This document shows positions 1-8,136 of a stretch of DNA of 44,906 nucleotides, piece after piece (positions within the stretch are counted from its first letter, which is position 1; every line of letters begins with the position of its first letter). The stretch spans positions 1 through 44,906 of the forward strand of contig MFDD01000013.1 of assembly GCA_001776775.1 (NCBI GenBank), given 5' to 3'. A model generated the notes under the pieces. It was not told the DNA's origin. It ran no database searches and saw only the letters and a program-made list of their open reading frames with translations. The position numbers were made by a program, and so were the translations under genes. The stretch comes from Candidatus Daviesbacteria bacterium RIFCSPHIGHO2_02_FULL_43_12. GTDB taxonomy: Bacteria; Patescibacteriota; Microgenomatia; Daviesbacterales; UBA10151.

Positions 1-95
1 ACCAATTAAATGGCAGACCCAGAAAAGTCTTAAACTGGTACACTCCATTTGAAGTCTTTGATAGTCTGTTGCACTAGCAACTTGAATCCAGCATC

Positions 96-101
96 TATAA
101 T
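96..101 (+). promoter_or_regulatory. -10 element of the first gene
   Basis: TATAAT lies 11 nt before the ATG at 113. No convincing -35 is seen at 16-18 bp; a TTGCAC at 69-74 is 21 bp away. The short distance to the start suggests a very short or absent 5' leader, the pattern seen at many genes in this window. Confidence 0.45.
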
Positions 102-112
102 TACTCATCTTT

Positions 113-1180
113 ATGGAAAGTGTTCCAGATATTCTTTATAAAACCCCTCCAACCTTCACTCGTCAGGAGAGATTAGTGTGGGAAATGAGTACTTCTACTT
201 ATAGCCCACGGACTCATGAACGAGGAGTCATAAATAGAAGTATTGATTTCAAAAAAGCTAAGGTAGAGGATCCCGTTTTTGCCAGAGTGTTAGTCGGCCT
301 GGCCGAAACAGGTTGTTTCTCTCCGCAGTTTCTTGACGATAAGCTAAAAGTACTCGGTACGCCTAATCAGTTTTTCAATCGACTTTTTCGTAGAAATAAC
401 CATTATATTGGCCCCTTTATTGATACCATGCTGAACAGAGTAGACGCCTATGATTTTAAACAGTATAGGCTAGGAGGGTTGCTCACAGGAGATGCTGTAG
501 GAATCACGATCGGATATCCCCAGAATAGATTAGTTTTATTTTTAGATAACATATGCCGTGCGGCCGATCCTTTGGCAGCTACAACAGCTATAGATGCTTA
601 TGTAAATTTTTATCGGACTTCTAGGCAAGTAATCTCTAGAAAAGCTGAGGGAATCATGGAGACCGGAAAATCCGGATCCAAAAATGATTCTTTATCGATT
701 CCAGATCGAAGAGTGCTAAGCTCTAGGATCGTTGAATTACCGAATACTGATCCGGCCGTGAGTGTCTTTATGGAGAAATTAAGACTATTTGTAGAAGCAT
801 ATAAATATGCCTGTCCCAGGCTTTTATTAAATGAGGGTGTACACATAAACCCGCTTAATCGCCAAGTAGTCTTTTCAACTGAGATAAAGGAAGGTTTATG
901 GATGGTTTGCAAAAGAGAGCTGGAAAGCGGGGCTTATCTCTTAACCGAAATCTTAGAAAGAGGAACCCCGATCTCTCCTTTACCGGAAAGATTCTTTTTT
1001 ATATCTGAAGGAGATCGTATGACGAGCAGCAGGGTAGTTAGATCTATCTCTGATGGTCATAACATTCAAACTAATGGTAGTGATATCCATGTTAGAGATG
1101 ATGGTGTAAGAGATCCACGAAATTGCCCATTTTTTACGACTGGCTTTACAAGTCTAAAGCATGGCTGGGTTCGGGACTAG
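113..1180 (+). CDS. Hypothetical protein, 355 aa
   Basis: I do not recognise the family. The protein is soluble-looking, with no signal peptide or membrane segment. It has a basic, helical N-terminal half (to about residue 190), a Ser/Lys/Asp-rich linker near residues 180-200 and a mixed C-terminal part with several acidic turns. Codon use resembles the neighbours and the frame is open throughout, so it is probably a real gene. The ATG at 113 follows a TATAAT box by 11 nt. It ends 58 bp before the rsmE start and may be co-transcribed with it, although rsmE has its own -10 box. Confidence 0.7.
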   Translation: MESVPDILYKTPPTFTRQERLVWEMSTSTYSPRTHERGVINRSIDFKKAKVEDPVFARVLVGLAETGCFSPQFLDDKLKVLGTPNQFFNRLFRRNNHYIGPFIDTMLNRVDAYDFKQYRLGGLLTGDAVGITIGYPQNRLVLFLDNICRAADPLAATTAIDAYVNFYRTSRQVISRKAEGIMETGKSGSKNDSLSIPDRRVLSSRIVELPNTDPAVSVFMEKLRLFVEAYKYACPRLLLNEGVHINPLNRQVVFSTEIKEGLWMVCKRELESGAYLLTEILERGTPISPLPERFFFISEGDRMTSSRVVRSISDGHNIQTNGSDIHVRDDGVRDPRNCPFFTTGFTSLKHGWVRD

Positions 1181-1225
1181 CTTTTTACTGCAGAAACCGA
1201 TCACCAAAGCCTCGCTAATTAATTG

Positions 1226-1231
1226 TATAAT
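1226..1231 (+). promoter_or_regulatory. -10 box of rsmE, leaderless
   Basis: TATAAT ends 7 nt before the GTG at 1239, which places the expected transcription start on or next to the start codon. There is no Shine-Dalgarno sequence. The box supports the GTG start over longer in-frame starts. Confidence 0.55.
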
Positions 1232-1238
1232 TACCTCC

Positions 1239-1982
1239 GTGACTACTCATCGGTTTTTTATCCCTTCATCTTGTATCGATCAAAACTGGGTGACCATGCC
1301 AAACGAGATCTCTCAGCAGATTTGTAAAGTGCTACGACTAGATGTGGGGGACGCGGTTATTGTATTGGATAATAGTGGTTTTCAGTACACTGTAATTTTA
1401 AGCCAGGTTAATCCAAAAACTGTAGCCGGAAAGATCACTTCTAAACTAGAGAACAGAGCCGAACCCGAGACAAAGATCTCTTTGTACCAGGCCTTAATTC
1501 CTCGAGAAAAATTCGAAACAGTCTTGCAAAAAGGAACCGAGATCGGCATTGACCGATTTGTCCCCCTCGAAACAAAGAGAACCTTAATCAAAAAAAATAC
1601 TTACGGTGAACAAAAGCTGACCAGATGGACTCGGATTGTGCAGGAGTCATCTGAGCAAAGTGAAAGAGGCTTTATCCCAGAGATAGTTTCTCCCACCAGC
1701 TTTAAAGAAGCTATCTTGGAGGCGGTAAAATCAGATGTGGCACTGCTTGCAGCTGAGCGGGAAAGTTCGGGTGGTTCACCTGGATTACTTGCTTTGTTGG
1801 AAAATAGCAAAAAGGTGTCGTTATTTATCGGTCCCGAGGGTGGATTTGAAGATTCGGAGCTTGAGTTTGCTCAAAAAGCCGGAGTCAAACTAATTAATTT
1901 AGGACCGCGAATTTTTAGATCTGAAACTGCCGGACTAGTCCTGGCAACTCTGGTTTTGTTTTCAACAGGCGACTTAGGGTGA
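1239..1982 (+). CDS. rsmE: 16S rRNA (uracil1498-N3)-methyltransferase RsmE
   Basis: RsmE methylates N3 of U1498 in 16S rRNA using SAM. The N-terminus reads VTTHRFFIP, the usual HRFF start of the family's PUA-like domain, so I place the start at the GTG at 1239; an upstream in-frame ATG at 1161 would overlap the previous gene and add a non-family tail. The C-terminal SPOUT methyltransferase domain shows the family signatures LIPREKFETVLQKGTEIGI, IGPEGGF and the knot sequence LGPRIFRSETA. At 247 aa the length is normal. The TGA stop overlaps the next gene's GTG, so the two are likely translationally coupled. Confidence 0.93.
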   Translation: MTTHRFFIPSSCIDQNWVTMPNEISQQICKVLRLDVGDAVIVLDNSGFQYTVILSQVNPKTVAGKITSKLENRAEPETKISLYQALIPREKFETVLQKGTEIGIDRFVPLETKRTLIKKNTYGEQKLTRWTRIVQESSEQSERGFIPEIVSPTSFKEAILEAVKSDVALLAAERESSGGSPGLLALLENSKKVSLFIGPEGGFEDSELEFAQKAGVKLINLGPRIFRSETAGLVLATLVLFSTGDLG

Positions 1983-2908
1983 TAAGCTCTTTTGCTATGC
2001 ATAACCAAAAGTTCTTGTTTCTAATATTTGTGATCATAGTAGGAGTGCTTAGCCTATTTTTGTGGCAACGGTCCCCTTCGATATCTCCCTTGATCAGCCC
2101 TCTTAGCCAATTGGAAGCTTTAGCCAGGGACAATGCAGGTTTACCAAGATTCAAGTCTCTTGATGAAGCAGTTAACAGCTCTCTAAAAGGCGTTGCGGGG
2201 GATTATAGCTTAAGTATAAAAAACCTTAAAACGGGAGAAAGCTATGCTTTAAATGAGCATAAATCCTACCAAACAGCCAGTCTTTATAAATTATGGGTGA
2301 TGGCGACAGTTTTTGACCAAATCCAAAAAGGAGCTCTAACTGAGTCGCAAGTGCTAAGTCAAAGTGCAGATATTTTAAATAGTAAATTTAATATTGACTC
2401 GGTTGACGCAGAGATTAAGGGAGGGCAAATTACCTATACGGTCAAAGATGCCCTGGAGTTGATGATTACTATTTCTCATAATTATGCGGCCTTGCTTTTG
2501 AGTGAAAAAGTCAGGCTTTCTCAGGTTGCTTCCTTTTTAGAAAGTAATGGTTTTAATGAATCTAAAGTAGGAACTGACGGAAGTGTTCCGGAGACAACAG
2601 CCGCAGATATGGCGCTTTTTCTGGAAAAGCTATATACCGGTAAGTTAGCTAATACAGAAAACACCGATAAAATGATCGAACTGCTCAACAGACAAAGGCT
2701 GAATAACAAAATCCCCAAAGGTTTACCAGCAGGAGTAGTCGTAGCCCATAAGACCGGGGAGATCGGTACCTTTACTCATGATGCCGGAATTATCTTTACT
2801 CCTAAAGGAGACTATATCGAAGTAGTTTTAACAGATAGTCAACAGCCATCTATTGCTGAGGACAGAATTGGAGCACTTTCTCGTCAGGTCTATGATTACT
2901 TTAAATGA
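1979..2908 (+). CDS. Membrane-anchored serine beta-lactamase-like protein
   Basis: This is a class A beta-lactamase-fold serine hydrolase (Beta-lactamase2 type) held outside the membrane by an N-terminal segment (about residues 11-29). Catalytic motifs are visible: SLYK (Ser101, Lys104), SHN (166-168, equivalent of SDN) and KTG (258-260). The class A ExxLN motif is not evident; the matching stretch reads PETTAADMA. The protein may therefore be a peptidoglycan DD-peptidase or other hydrolase and not a penicillinase. GTG at 1979 overlaps the rsmE stop (GTGA); ATG at 1997 is an alternative start and also leaves a complete anchor. It overlaps the next gene by ATGA. Confidence 0.82.
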   Translation: MISSFAMHNQKFLFLIFVIIVGVLSLFLWQRSPSISPLISPLSQLEALARDNAGLPRFKSLDEAVNSSLKGVAGDYSLSIKNLKTGESYALNEHKSYQTASLYKLWVMATVFDQIQKGALTESQVLSQSADILNSKFNIDSVDAEIKGGQITYTVKDALELMITISHNYAALLLSEKVRLSQVASFLESNGFNESKVGTDGSVPETTAADMALFLEKLYTGKLANTENTDKMIELLNRQRLNNKIPKGLPAGVVVAHKTGEIGTFTHDAGIIFTPKGDYIEVVLTDSQQPSIAEDRIGALSRQVYDYFK

Positions 2909-3942
2909 ATAAATATTTAGTATCTTTTGCCTCTCTTAGTCTGATTATATTAGTCCTCTTGTTAATTCAGAGACTAGCATTCGAAACTAAACCTCTTGGT
3001 ACTTCTTTTAGTTACCCTGCAAGTTCTGCTAGTCTATCCCATCCTTTGTCCATCGAAGTGATGCGTAGCACGGATTATCCGGGAAGTGATATTACTATTG
3101 AACAAACTCTTGAGAGTGGTTTCGGTTTTAATCAATATGTTGTTTCCTACAAGTCTGAAGGTCTAAAGATTAATGCACTTTTAACAGTACCAATAGGAGT
3201 ACAGCCTGATGAGGGTTGGCCGGTAATTATTTTTGACCATGGATATATCTCACCGTCTATTTATCGGACAACCGAACGATACATAGCTTATATCGAAGCA
3301 TTTGCCAGCAGCGGATATATCGTTTTTAAGCCAGATTATCGTGGTCATGGTAGCTCCGAGGGTCAGCCGGAAGGGGCGTATTATTCTCCGGCCTATGCTA
3401 ATGATGTATTAAATGCCCTAGCGAGCATTAAAAAATATCCAGGCGTTAACCCTGCAAAAATCGGGATGTGGGGCCATTCGATGGGGGGCAATATAACCTT
3501 ACGCAGTTTAGTGGTCCGTCCGGATGATATAAAAGCGGCAGTGATTTGGGGTGGGGTTGTTGGTACCTATGATGATCTGATGAATAATTGGCAAAGACGA
3601 GTTGCCTACTCTCCGACACCTCAGGAATTAACTCTGCGCCATCGCAGTCGGTCGCAGCTGATTGAGCAATTTGGTACACCCCAAGCTAATCCCGACTTTT
3701 GGCATTCGATCGACCCTAATTTTTATCTCTCTGACATTAAAGCTCCAATCCAGCTGCATGCTGGTTTGTTAGACGAAGAGGTTCCCTGGCAATTTTCAGA
3801 GGGTTTAGACCGGAGGTTGAAGGAAGCGGGAAAAAGTAGTGAATTTTTTAGTTACGAAAATGGAGATCATAATATTTCAGACCCAAATTTTTCCATGGCG
3901 ATGCAGCGGTCGGTAGATTTTTTTGATAAATATCTTAAATAA
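2905..3942 (+). CDS. Secreted alpha/beta hydrolase, S9/dienelactone-hydrolase type
   Basis: An extracytoplasmic hydrolase with an N-terminal membrane anchor (residues 5-22) and an alpha/beta hydrolase domain. The nucleophile elbow is GHSMGG (Ser192), with a probable acid in LLDEEVP (Asp290) and a catalytic His in NGDHN (His322). FDHGY (about residue 110) matches the oxyanion-hole HG of the acyl-aminoacyl-peptidase and dienelactone-hydrolase group. Substrate cannot be told; a peptidase or esterase acting on scavenged material is plausible. The start overlaps the stop of the beta-lactamase-like gene (ATGA), making rsmE, this pair and probably nothing further one unit. Confidence 0.82.
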   Translation: MNKYLVSFASLSLIILVLLLIQRLAFETKPLGTSFSYPASSASLSHPLSIEVMRSTDYPGSDITIEQTLESGFGFNQYVVSYKSEGLKINALLTVPIGVQPDEGWPVIIFDHGYISPSIYRTTERYIAYIEAFASSGYIVFKPDYRGHGSSEGQPEGAYYSPAYANDVLNALASIKKYPGVNPAKIGMWGHSMGGNITLRSLVVRPDDIKAAVIWGGVVGTYDDLMNNWQRRVAYSPTPQELTLRHRSRSQLIEQFGTPQANPDFWHSIDPNFYLSDIKAPIQLHAGLLDEEVPWQFSEGLDRRLKEAGKSSEFFSYENGDHNISDPNFSMAMQRSVDFFDKYLK

Positions 3943-3982
3943 GTGAGGTTAGATTCAGCAGCTAATTTCACTCCTATTCTGA

Positions 3983-3988
3983 TATACT
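3983..3988 (+). promoter_or_regulatory. Extended -10 of the GT2 gene, leaderless
   Basis: TGA-TATACT (3980-3988) is an extended -10 (TGN) box that ends 6 nt before the ATG at 3995. No Shine-Dalgarno sequence fits in that gap. Confidence 0.55.
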
Positions 3989-3994
3989 AGGTTA

Positions 3995-4921
3995 ATGAAG
4001 CAGTTAGTTTCGGTTGTTATCCCAATCTTTAACGAAGCCCAAAGTCTACCAGAACTGACCGCTCAGCTCGACCAAGTTTTTATGGGTCTCCCCAATGTTG
4101 AAAGTGAAATAATTTACATTAATGACGGATCAACTGATAATTCGCGACAGGTCCTAAGAGAGATTAAAAAGCATAATTCCAAGATAAAGATTATTAACTT
4201 GCGTCGGAACATCGGAAAAGCCACTGCTTTAAACCTCGGGTTTAAAAAGGCCGCAGGGTCAGTGATTGTAACCATGGACGGAGATTTACAGGATGGACCG
4301 GAGAATTTACCAGTAATGCTAGCTAAACTTTCGGAAGGTTTTGATCTGGTGGTGGGCTGGAAAAAGAGACGGTTCGATCCTTGGGGGAAAACAATTCCAT
4401 CTAAGGCCTTTAATTTTTTTGTCAGTAAAGTGGCTCGCGTCTCGTTGCATGATGTTAACTCTGGGTTTAAAGTCATGCGCCAAGAAGCAATCAAAGAGTT
4501 ACATTTATACGGTGAGCTGCATCGTTTTATTCCAATTTTGATTGCCAAAAGAGGCTACTCTGTGACAGAGATAGAGGTCCTGCATCATCCGCGTAAATAC
4601 GGCAGAAGTAAGTACGGTTGGGACAGGCTGATAAAGGGTTTTTTTGATTTTCTGACTGTAATGTTTTTAGATACATATGGACAAAAACCATTGCATTTTT
4701 TTGGAATTATTGGTGGGTTGAGTATTCTAATTGGTTTAATTTTTTCGATTTATCTTTCCATACTGCATTTTCAAGGAGAGAGCATTGGCCAAAGACCGCT
4801 CCTGATCTTTGCTGTGCTGCTAATTCTGGCGGGGTTACAACTGCTGTCAACAGGTTTGGTAGCAGAGATGTTAATTAGTAAAACCCGAGATGATAAACTG
4901 CCGATAGATGACGAGGATTAA
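3995..4921 (+). CDS. Family 2 glycosyltransferase, polyprenyl-phosphate type
   Basis: A GT2 glycosyltransferase of the DPM1/GtrB/ArnC kind, which moves a sugar from a nucleotide donor to polyprenyl phosphate at the inner face of the membrane. The GT-A domain starts SVVIPIFNEA; NDGSTDNS (43-50) binds the nucleotide; MDGDLQDGP (94-102) holds the DxD-type metal site. Two C-terminal membrane helices (about 235-258 and 272-294) match the membrane-bound GtrB/DPM1-like branch. The 308-aa length is normal. It has its own leaderless promoter and is followed 11 bp later by the glycerate-kinase-like gene. Confidence 0.9.
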   Translation: MKQLVSVVIPIFNEAQSLPELTAQLDQVFMGLPNVESEIIYINDGSTDNSRQVLREIKKHNSKIKIINLRRNIGKATALNLGFKKAAGSVIVTMDGDLQDGPENLPVMLAKLSEGFDLVVGWKKRRFDPWGKTIPSKAFNFFVSKVARVSLHDVNSGFKVMRQEAIKELHLYGELHRFIPILIAKRGYSVTEIEVLHHPRKYGRSKYGWDRLIKGFFDFLTVMFLDTYGQKPLHFFGIIGGLSILIGLIFSIYLSILHFQGESIGQRPLLIFAVLLILAGLQLLSTGLVAEMLISKTRDDKLPIDDED

Positions 4922-4932
4922 CCAATTAGCAG

Positions 4933-6150
4933 ATGGATTTTAATTTAGAAAAGGATTTCGCTATTTTTGATAAAATCCTGAGCTTACGCCCAGAGATATC
5001 TCCGGATGGTCTAAAGGATGACTTGCAAAAGTTTTTCCTGCCTTACCTGGAAAAATTAATCACCATCAAGAAAAACAAAAATAGTAATCAAGGTTTGATT
5101 GTCGGTGTTTCGGCTATCCAAGGGGCAGGAAAAACTACCCAGGGAGAGATTGTGGAAACCCTGCTGGCCCATTTTAACTACACCTCTGTGAGCAGGTCGA
5201 TTGATGATGATTATATAACCCACCTGGAACTATGCCGGCTTCGAGACATAGACGCTCGGTTTATACGCCGGGGGGTCACCCACGATATCCCGTTGGCTAT
5301 CTTGGGACTTCGGGATTTGAGGGAGATGGGGGAGGAGCCTGTTCTAGTTTCAGGGTACGACAAGGGTGCCAACACAGGAGATGGCGAAAGATTTCGGTTT
5401 ATTAATCCAATAGCTGGACTAGTGCAGAAGCTAAAAGTTATCGAAGAAGAATTAATAGTTGATCAGACCAAACAGATATTACCTGTCCTAAAATTAACTG
5501 ATGCCGTGTATGAAAATAGAGAGCTTATTTTACCAACTAGAATGGGCTCGGACATACCGATCATAGAACCGCTCCTTTCTAAAGAGCTAGTCGATTTTTT
5601 GCAACCTCTGGTTGGTCAAGAGATTAGCGTTTCCAGTAACGGCGAAAAAATTGTCTTTACAGGACAGACCTCAACTTGCCTGCTAGATCATGGTCTTCCA
5701 AATGGTTGGCGACTAGTTACCAAAAAGCCCGATTTTATTTTTTATGACGGCTGGATGTTAGGAGCCAGGCAGATTCAAGATGAATCAGTTTTTGATGCTG
5801 ACCTACCCGCACTAGAGTCGCCAAAGGCGAAACAATTTGCTAAAGATATTAATAAGAGGTTATTTGACTATGAACCGCTGTGGCAGATGATTGAATTTAT
5901 GAATGTTTTATTAGTTCCAAATTATCAGATTTCGATAAAATGGCGGGATCAAGCAGAAGAAGTGTTGCGAGCTAAAGGCGAGGGCATGACACATCAACAG
6001 ATTGTCGATTTTGTACATTATTTTTGGAGGTCGGTTCATCCGGCAATTCACATTAAAAGGTTAGCTGAAGATGAAACTCGTACTCAACAGGTGGTGGTAA
6101 TCAATGACGATCACTCAATTAGTGAAGTCTTAAGAGTCTATAAAGGTTAA
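4933..6150 (+). CDS. P-loop kinase resembling D-glycerate 3-kinase
   Basis: A P-loop kinase of the GLYK/phosphoribulokinase-uridine kinase group. Walker A is SAIQGAGKTTQ (60-70), close to the family's SAPQGCGKTT, and SIDDDYIT is the equivalent of the substrate-side SIDDFYLT. A stretch around FIFYDGWMLGARQ and a C-terminal WRSVHPAIHI also look like glycerate-kinase signatures. If correct, it makes 3-phosphoglycerate from D-glycerate and feeds the mutase and enolase encoded downstream. At 405 aa it is longer than bacterial homologues of about 320 aa; an insertion of roughly 80 aa (about residues 165-250) lies between the two signature regions. Its 3' end overlaps the convergent helicase gene. 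Confidence 0.72.
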   Translation: MDFNLEKDFAIFDKILSLRPEISPDGLKDDLQKFFLPYLEKLITIKKNKNSNQGLIVGVSAIQGAGKTTQGEIVETLLAHFNYTSVSRSIDDDYITHLELCRLRDIDARFIRRGVTHDIPLAILGLRDLREMGEEPVLVSGYDKGANTGDGERFRFINPIAGLVQKLKVIEEELIVDQTKQILPVLKLTDAVYENRELILPTRMGSDIPIIEPLLSKELVDFLQPLVGQEISVSSNGEKIVFTGQTSTCLLDHGLPNGWRLVTKKPDFIFYDGWMLGARQIQDESVFDADLPALESPKAKQFAKDINKRLFDYEPLWQMIEFMNVLLVPNYQISIKWRDQAEEVLRAKGEGMTHQQIVDFVHYFWRSVHPAIHIKRLAEDETRTQQVVVINDDHSISEVLRVYKG

Positions 6151-7368
6151 AGCAGTACCCTTATTTCCCGCTCGGCCAGTTCGACCTATCCGGTGAATAT
6201 AATCATCATAAGTTTCCGGAAGATCGTAATTTATAACGTGAGTAACATTTTCAATATCCAGTCCTCTGGAGGCGACGTCGGTAGCTAGTAAGATTTGGAT
6301 AGCGCTTTGTTTAAAACTCTGTAAAATACGCTGTCTGTGTCCTTGGGTTTTATTGCCATGGATAGCCCCGGTTTTAAATCCACGAATTTCCAATTCTTTG
6401 TGTAATTTTTCAACCTCATGTTTGGTGCGGCCAAAGATGAGTACTTTTTTAAAGTCATCTTTGATCAGCAAGTCATGCAGTTGGTCAATCTTTTTGGATT
6501 TATCAATGACCCGAACGACATCCTGATCAATGTTTGCATCTGACTCAGCTTTTTTGATAGAAACAGTGACCGGATCTTTAACAAAACTTTGTAAAATCTC
6601 GCGGATCTTGGGAGAGATAGTAGCCGAGAAAAATAAGGATTGGCGAACTTTTGGTAACAACCCTAAAAAGAATTTAATATCGGCAATAAAACCAATATCC
6701 ACCATTAAATCCACTTCGTCTAGTACAAAAGTATCGTAGTCTGCGACATAGATACATTTTTGTTGTACCAGATCCTTAAGTCTACCAGGGGTCCCAATGA
6801 CCACATGTGGGTTTCGCCTTAAATCCCAAATCTGCCTATTCATATTTGCGCCGCCAATGACCAGGGTGGAATAGATCTTCATTCCCTCTGTTAGCTTATA
6901 AAATTCTTCGCGAATCTGTTGCGCCAACTCCCTAGTTGGAGCAATGATCAGAGCTTTATGGGTTCTTTCAATAAAGATCTTGTTTATAATTGGAATTAAA
7001 AAAGCGCCAGTTTTACCGGTTCCGGTACCAGCCAGACCGATTAAATCACGGCCTTCGATGATTGGGCCAATGGCTTGATCCTGGATCGGAGTGGGTTGAA
7101 TATAGCCACGAGCAAGGATATTTTCCTTGACTAGCCGATGCAGATTAAAATCAGTGAATGAGTTGACTGGAGTGAACTCTTCATTAGGGTGGGTTAGATC
7201 AGCCTTTTTGATGAAAATCCCGGTATTATGAGTTAATTTACTGACTGGCCGTCTTTGGTTACCGAATCTATAGCCGCCTCGATTACTGGAAAATCTAGAG
7301 TTGCTAAATCCACCGCTACGATAGGGGCGAGACGCTCGTGATGAATAATTATTTGATTTTTGATACAT
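6130..7368 (-). CDS. DEAD-box ATP-dependent RNA helicase
   Basis: All superfamily 2 helicase motifs are in order: F and Q motifs (FTDFNLHRLV, PTPIQDQAI), motif I AGTGTGKT, Ia PTRELAQQ, Ib TPGR, motif II DEVD (in place of DEAD), motif III SAT, then the second RecA domain with RGLD and HRIGRTGR. About 65 residues precede the core and are rich in Arg, Gly, Ser and Tyr, a likely RNA-binding tail placed N-terminally and not C-terminally as in most DEAD proteins. The chain stops shortly after motif VI, so no C-terminal extension exists. It remodels RNA during ribosome assembly or decay. The mRNA has a long structured leader. Confidence 0.93.
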   Translation of the reverse strand: MYQKSNNYSSRASRPYRSGGFSNSRFSSNRGGYRFGNQRRPVSKLTHNTGIFIKKADLTHPNEEFTPVNSFTDFNLHRLVKENILARGYIQPTPIQDQAIGPIIEGRDLIGLAGTGTGKTGAFLIPIINKIFIERTHKALIIAPTRELAQQIREEFYKLTEGMKIYSTLVIGGANMNRQIWDLRRNPHVVIGTPGRLKDLVQQKCIYVADYDTFVLDEVDLMVDIGFIADIKFFLGLLPKVRQSLFFSATISPKIREILQSFVKDPVTVSIKKAESDANIDQDVVRVIDKSKKIDQLHDLLIKDDFKKVLIFGRTKHEVEKLHKELEIRGFKTGAIHGNKTQGHRQRILQSFKQSAIQILLATDVASRGLDIENVTHVINYDLPETYDDYIHRIGRTGRAGNKGTALTFIDS

Positions 7369-7381
7369 ATATTGATCTTTC

Positions 7382-7404
7382 TAGTCCCGCAAAAATGGGG
7401 ACTA
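7382..7404 (-). promoter_or_regulatory. Hairpin just upstream of the helicase start codon
   Basis: TAGTCCC pairs perfectly with GGGACTA around a 9-nt loop, 13 nt before the AUG. It sits where it could hinder ribosome loading and so lies well placed for control of a helicase by its own substrate structure. That function is inference. Confidence 0.45.
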
Positions 7405-7444
7405 AGAAAGAAATTAAAATTAGTGAGAAAAGAAAATATGGATT

Positions 7445-7478
7445 GCTCCAAATTTACCCCGATAAATCGGGAAGGAGC
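7445..7478 (-). promoter_or_regulatory. Two-tier hairpin in the helicase leader
   Basis: An outer GCTCC/GGAGC stem encloses an inner CCCGAT/ATCGGG stem (7458-7471). Because the element is symmetric it could form in either strand's RNA, but only the minus strand has a promoter reading through it. Confidence 0.4.
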
Positions 7479-7592
7479 TACAATCAAGAAGTAATCCCGC
7501 TACCTAATGTAGCTAATACTGCGAAAAAATAAATGCAGATGAGGGATATGAATCGTCTTATGAAGCTCGGATTCTTAAATCAACTAGACGCT

Positions 7593-7621
7593 AGTATACC
7601 ACATCTCTTCTAATAAAGCAA
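7593..7621 (-). promoter_or_regulatory. Promoter of the DEAD-box helicase gene
   Basis: On the minus strand TTGCTT (7616-7621), a 17-bp spacer and TATACT (7593-7598) form a sigma70-type promoter. Transcription would start near 7586 and give a 5' leader of about 218 nt before the start codon at 7368. This is the exception in a window where most promoters are leaderless. Confidence 0.65.
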
Positions 7622-7711
7622 CTTAAGTTGAGCAACAAGAAGATACCACGGACATGAGTGCGTGGAGATTCATTTAAATTCCTGATACACTAATATTAAG
7701 ATTGGAGGTGA
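7622..7711 (+). promoter_or_regulatory. Upstream region and ribosome binding site of the DUF1761 gene
   Basis: TGA-TACACT (7684-7692) is an extended -10 box. A strong Shine-Dalgarno sequence GGAGGTGA (7704-7711) lies 5 nt before ATG 7717. A weak CCACG/CGTGG hairpin lies near 7650-7670. This is one of the few plus-strand genes here with a classical ribosome binding site, and it settles the start at 7717. Confidence 0.6.
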
Positions 7712-7716
7712 ATCAA

Positions 7717-8136
7717 ATGAATATAAATTATATAGCAGTTTTGGCGGCTGCAGTAGTCAGTATGGGTGTTGGGTTTTTGTGGTACTCACCAACTTTATTT
7801 GGTAAAGCCTGGATGAAGCTGATGGGATATACCCAAGAAGATTTGGCTAAGGCTAAAAAAGAGATGGGCAAGTTATATGCTTTAAGCTTTGTGGCAACAC
7901 TGGTTATGGCCTATGTATTAACTCATGTCATGATTCTTTCCAAAAACTTTTATGGTTATAGCCCTGTCACCACCGGACTAACAACCGCTTTTTGGAGCTG
8001 GCTCGGGTTTGTAGCCCCTGTTCAATTAGCAGATGAGCTTTTTGGTGGAAAGCGTTGGAAACTTTTCTGTTTAAACACCGGCTACCAACTAGCCTCCCTG
8101 CTAGCGATGGGTGTAGTCATTGGGATGATCGGCTAA
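7717..8136 (+). CDS. DUF1761-family four-helix membrane protein
   Basis: A 139-aa integral membrane protein matching DUF1761: helix 1 ends in GFLWYSPTLFGKAWMKLMG, a hallmark of the family, followed by helices near 52-72, 88-104 and 118-138. Function is unknown; no enzyme motif is visible. The start is taken at ATG 7717 because GGAGGTGA precedes it; a TTG at 7702 would place the ribosome binding site inside the gene. Its stop overlaps the stop of the convergent PEP-synthase-like gene by 4 bp. Confidence 0.85.
   Translation: MNINYIAVLAAAVVSMGVGFLWYSPTLFGKAWMKLMGYTQEDLAKAKKEMGKLYALSFVATLVMAYVLTHVMILSKNFYGYSPVTTGLTTAFWSWLGFVAPVQLADELFGGKRWKLFCLNTGYQLASLLAMGVVIGMIG

Noticed and set aside
1980-2908. 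UGA read as glycine, as in Gracilibacteria
   Set aside because: Several genes with known ends (rsmE, the hydrolase pair) stop at TGA, overlapping the next start in the normal way; known proteins would gain tails if UGA were sense.
4372-4385. GGTTCGATCC, like a tRNA T-arm
   Set aside because: It lies inside the GT2 coding frame and there is no acceptor, D- or anticodon stem around it. No tRNA gene was found in the window.
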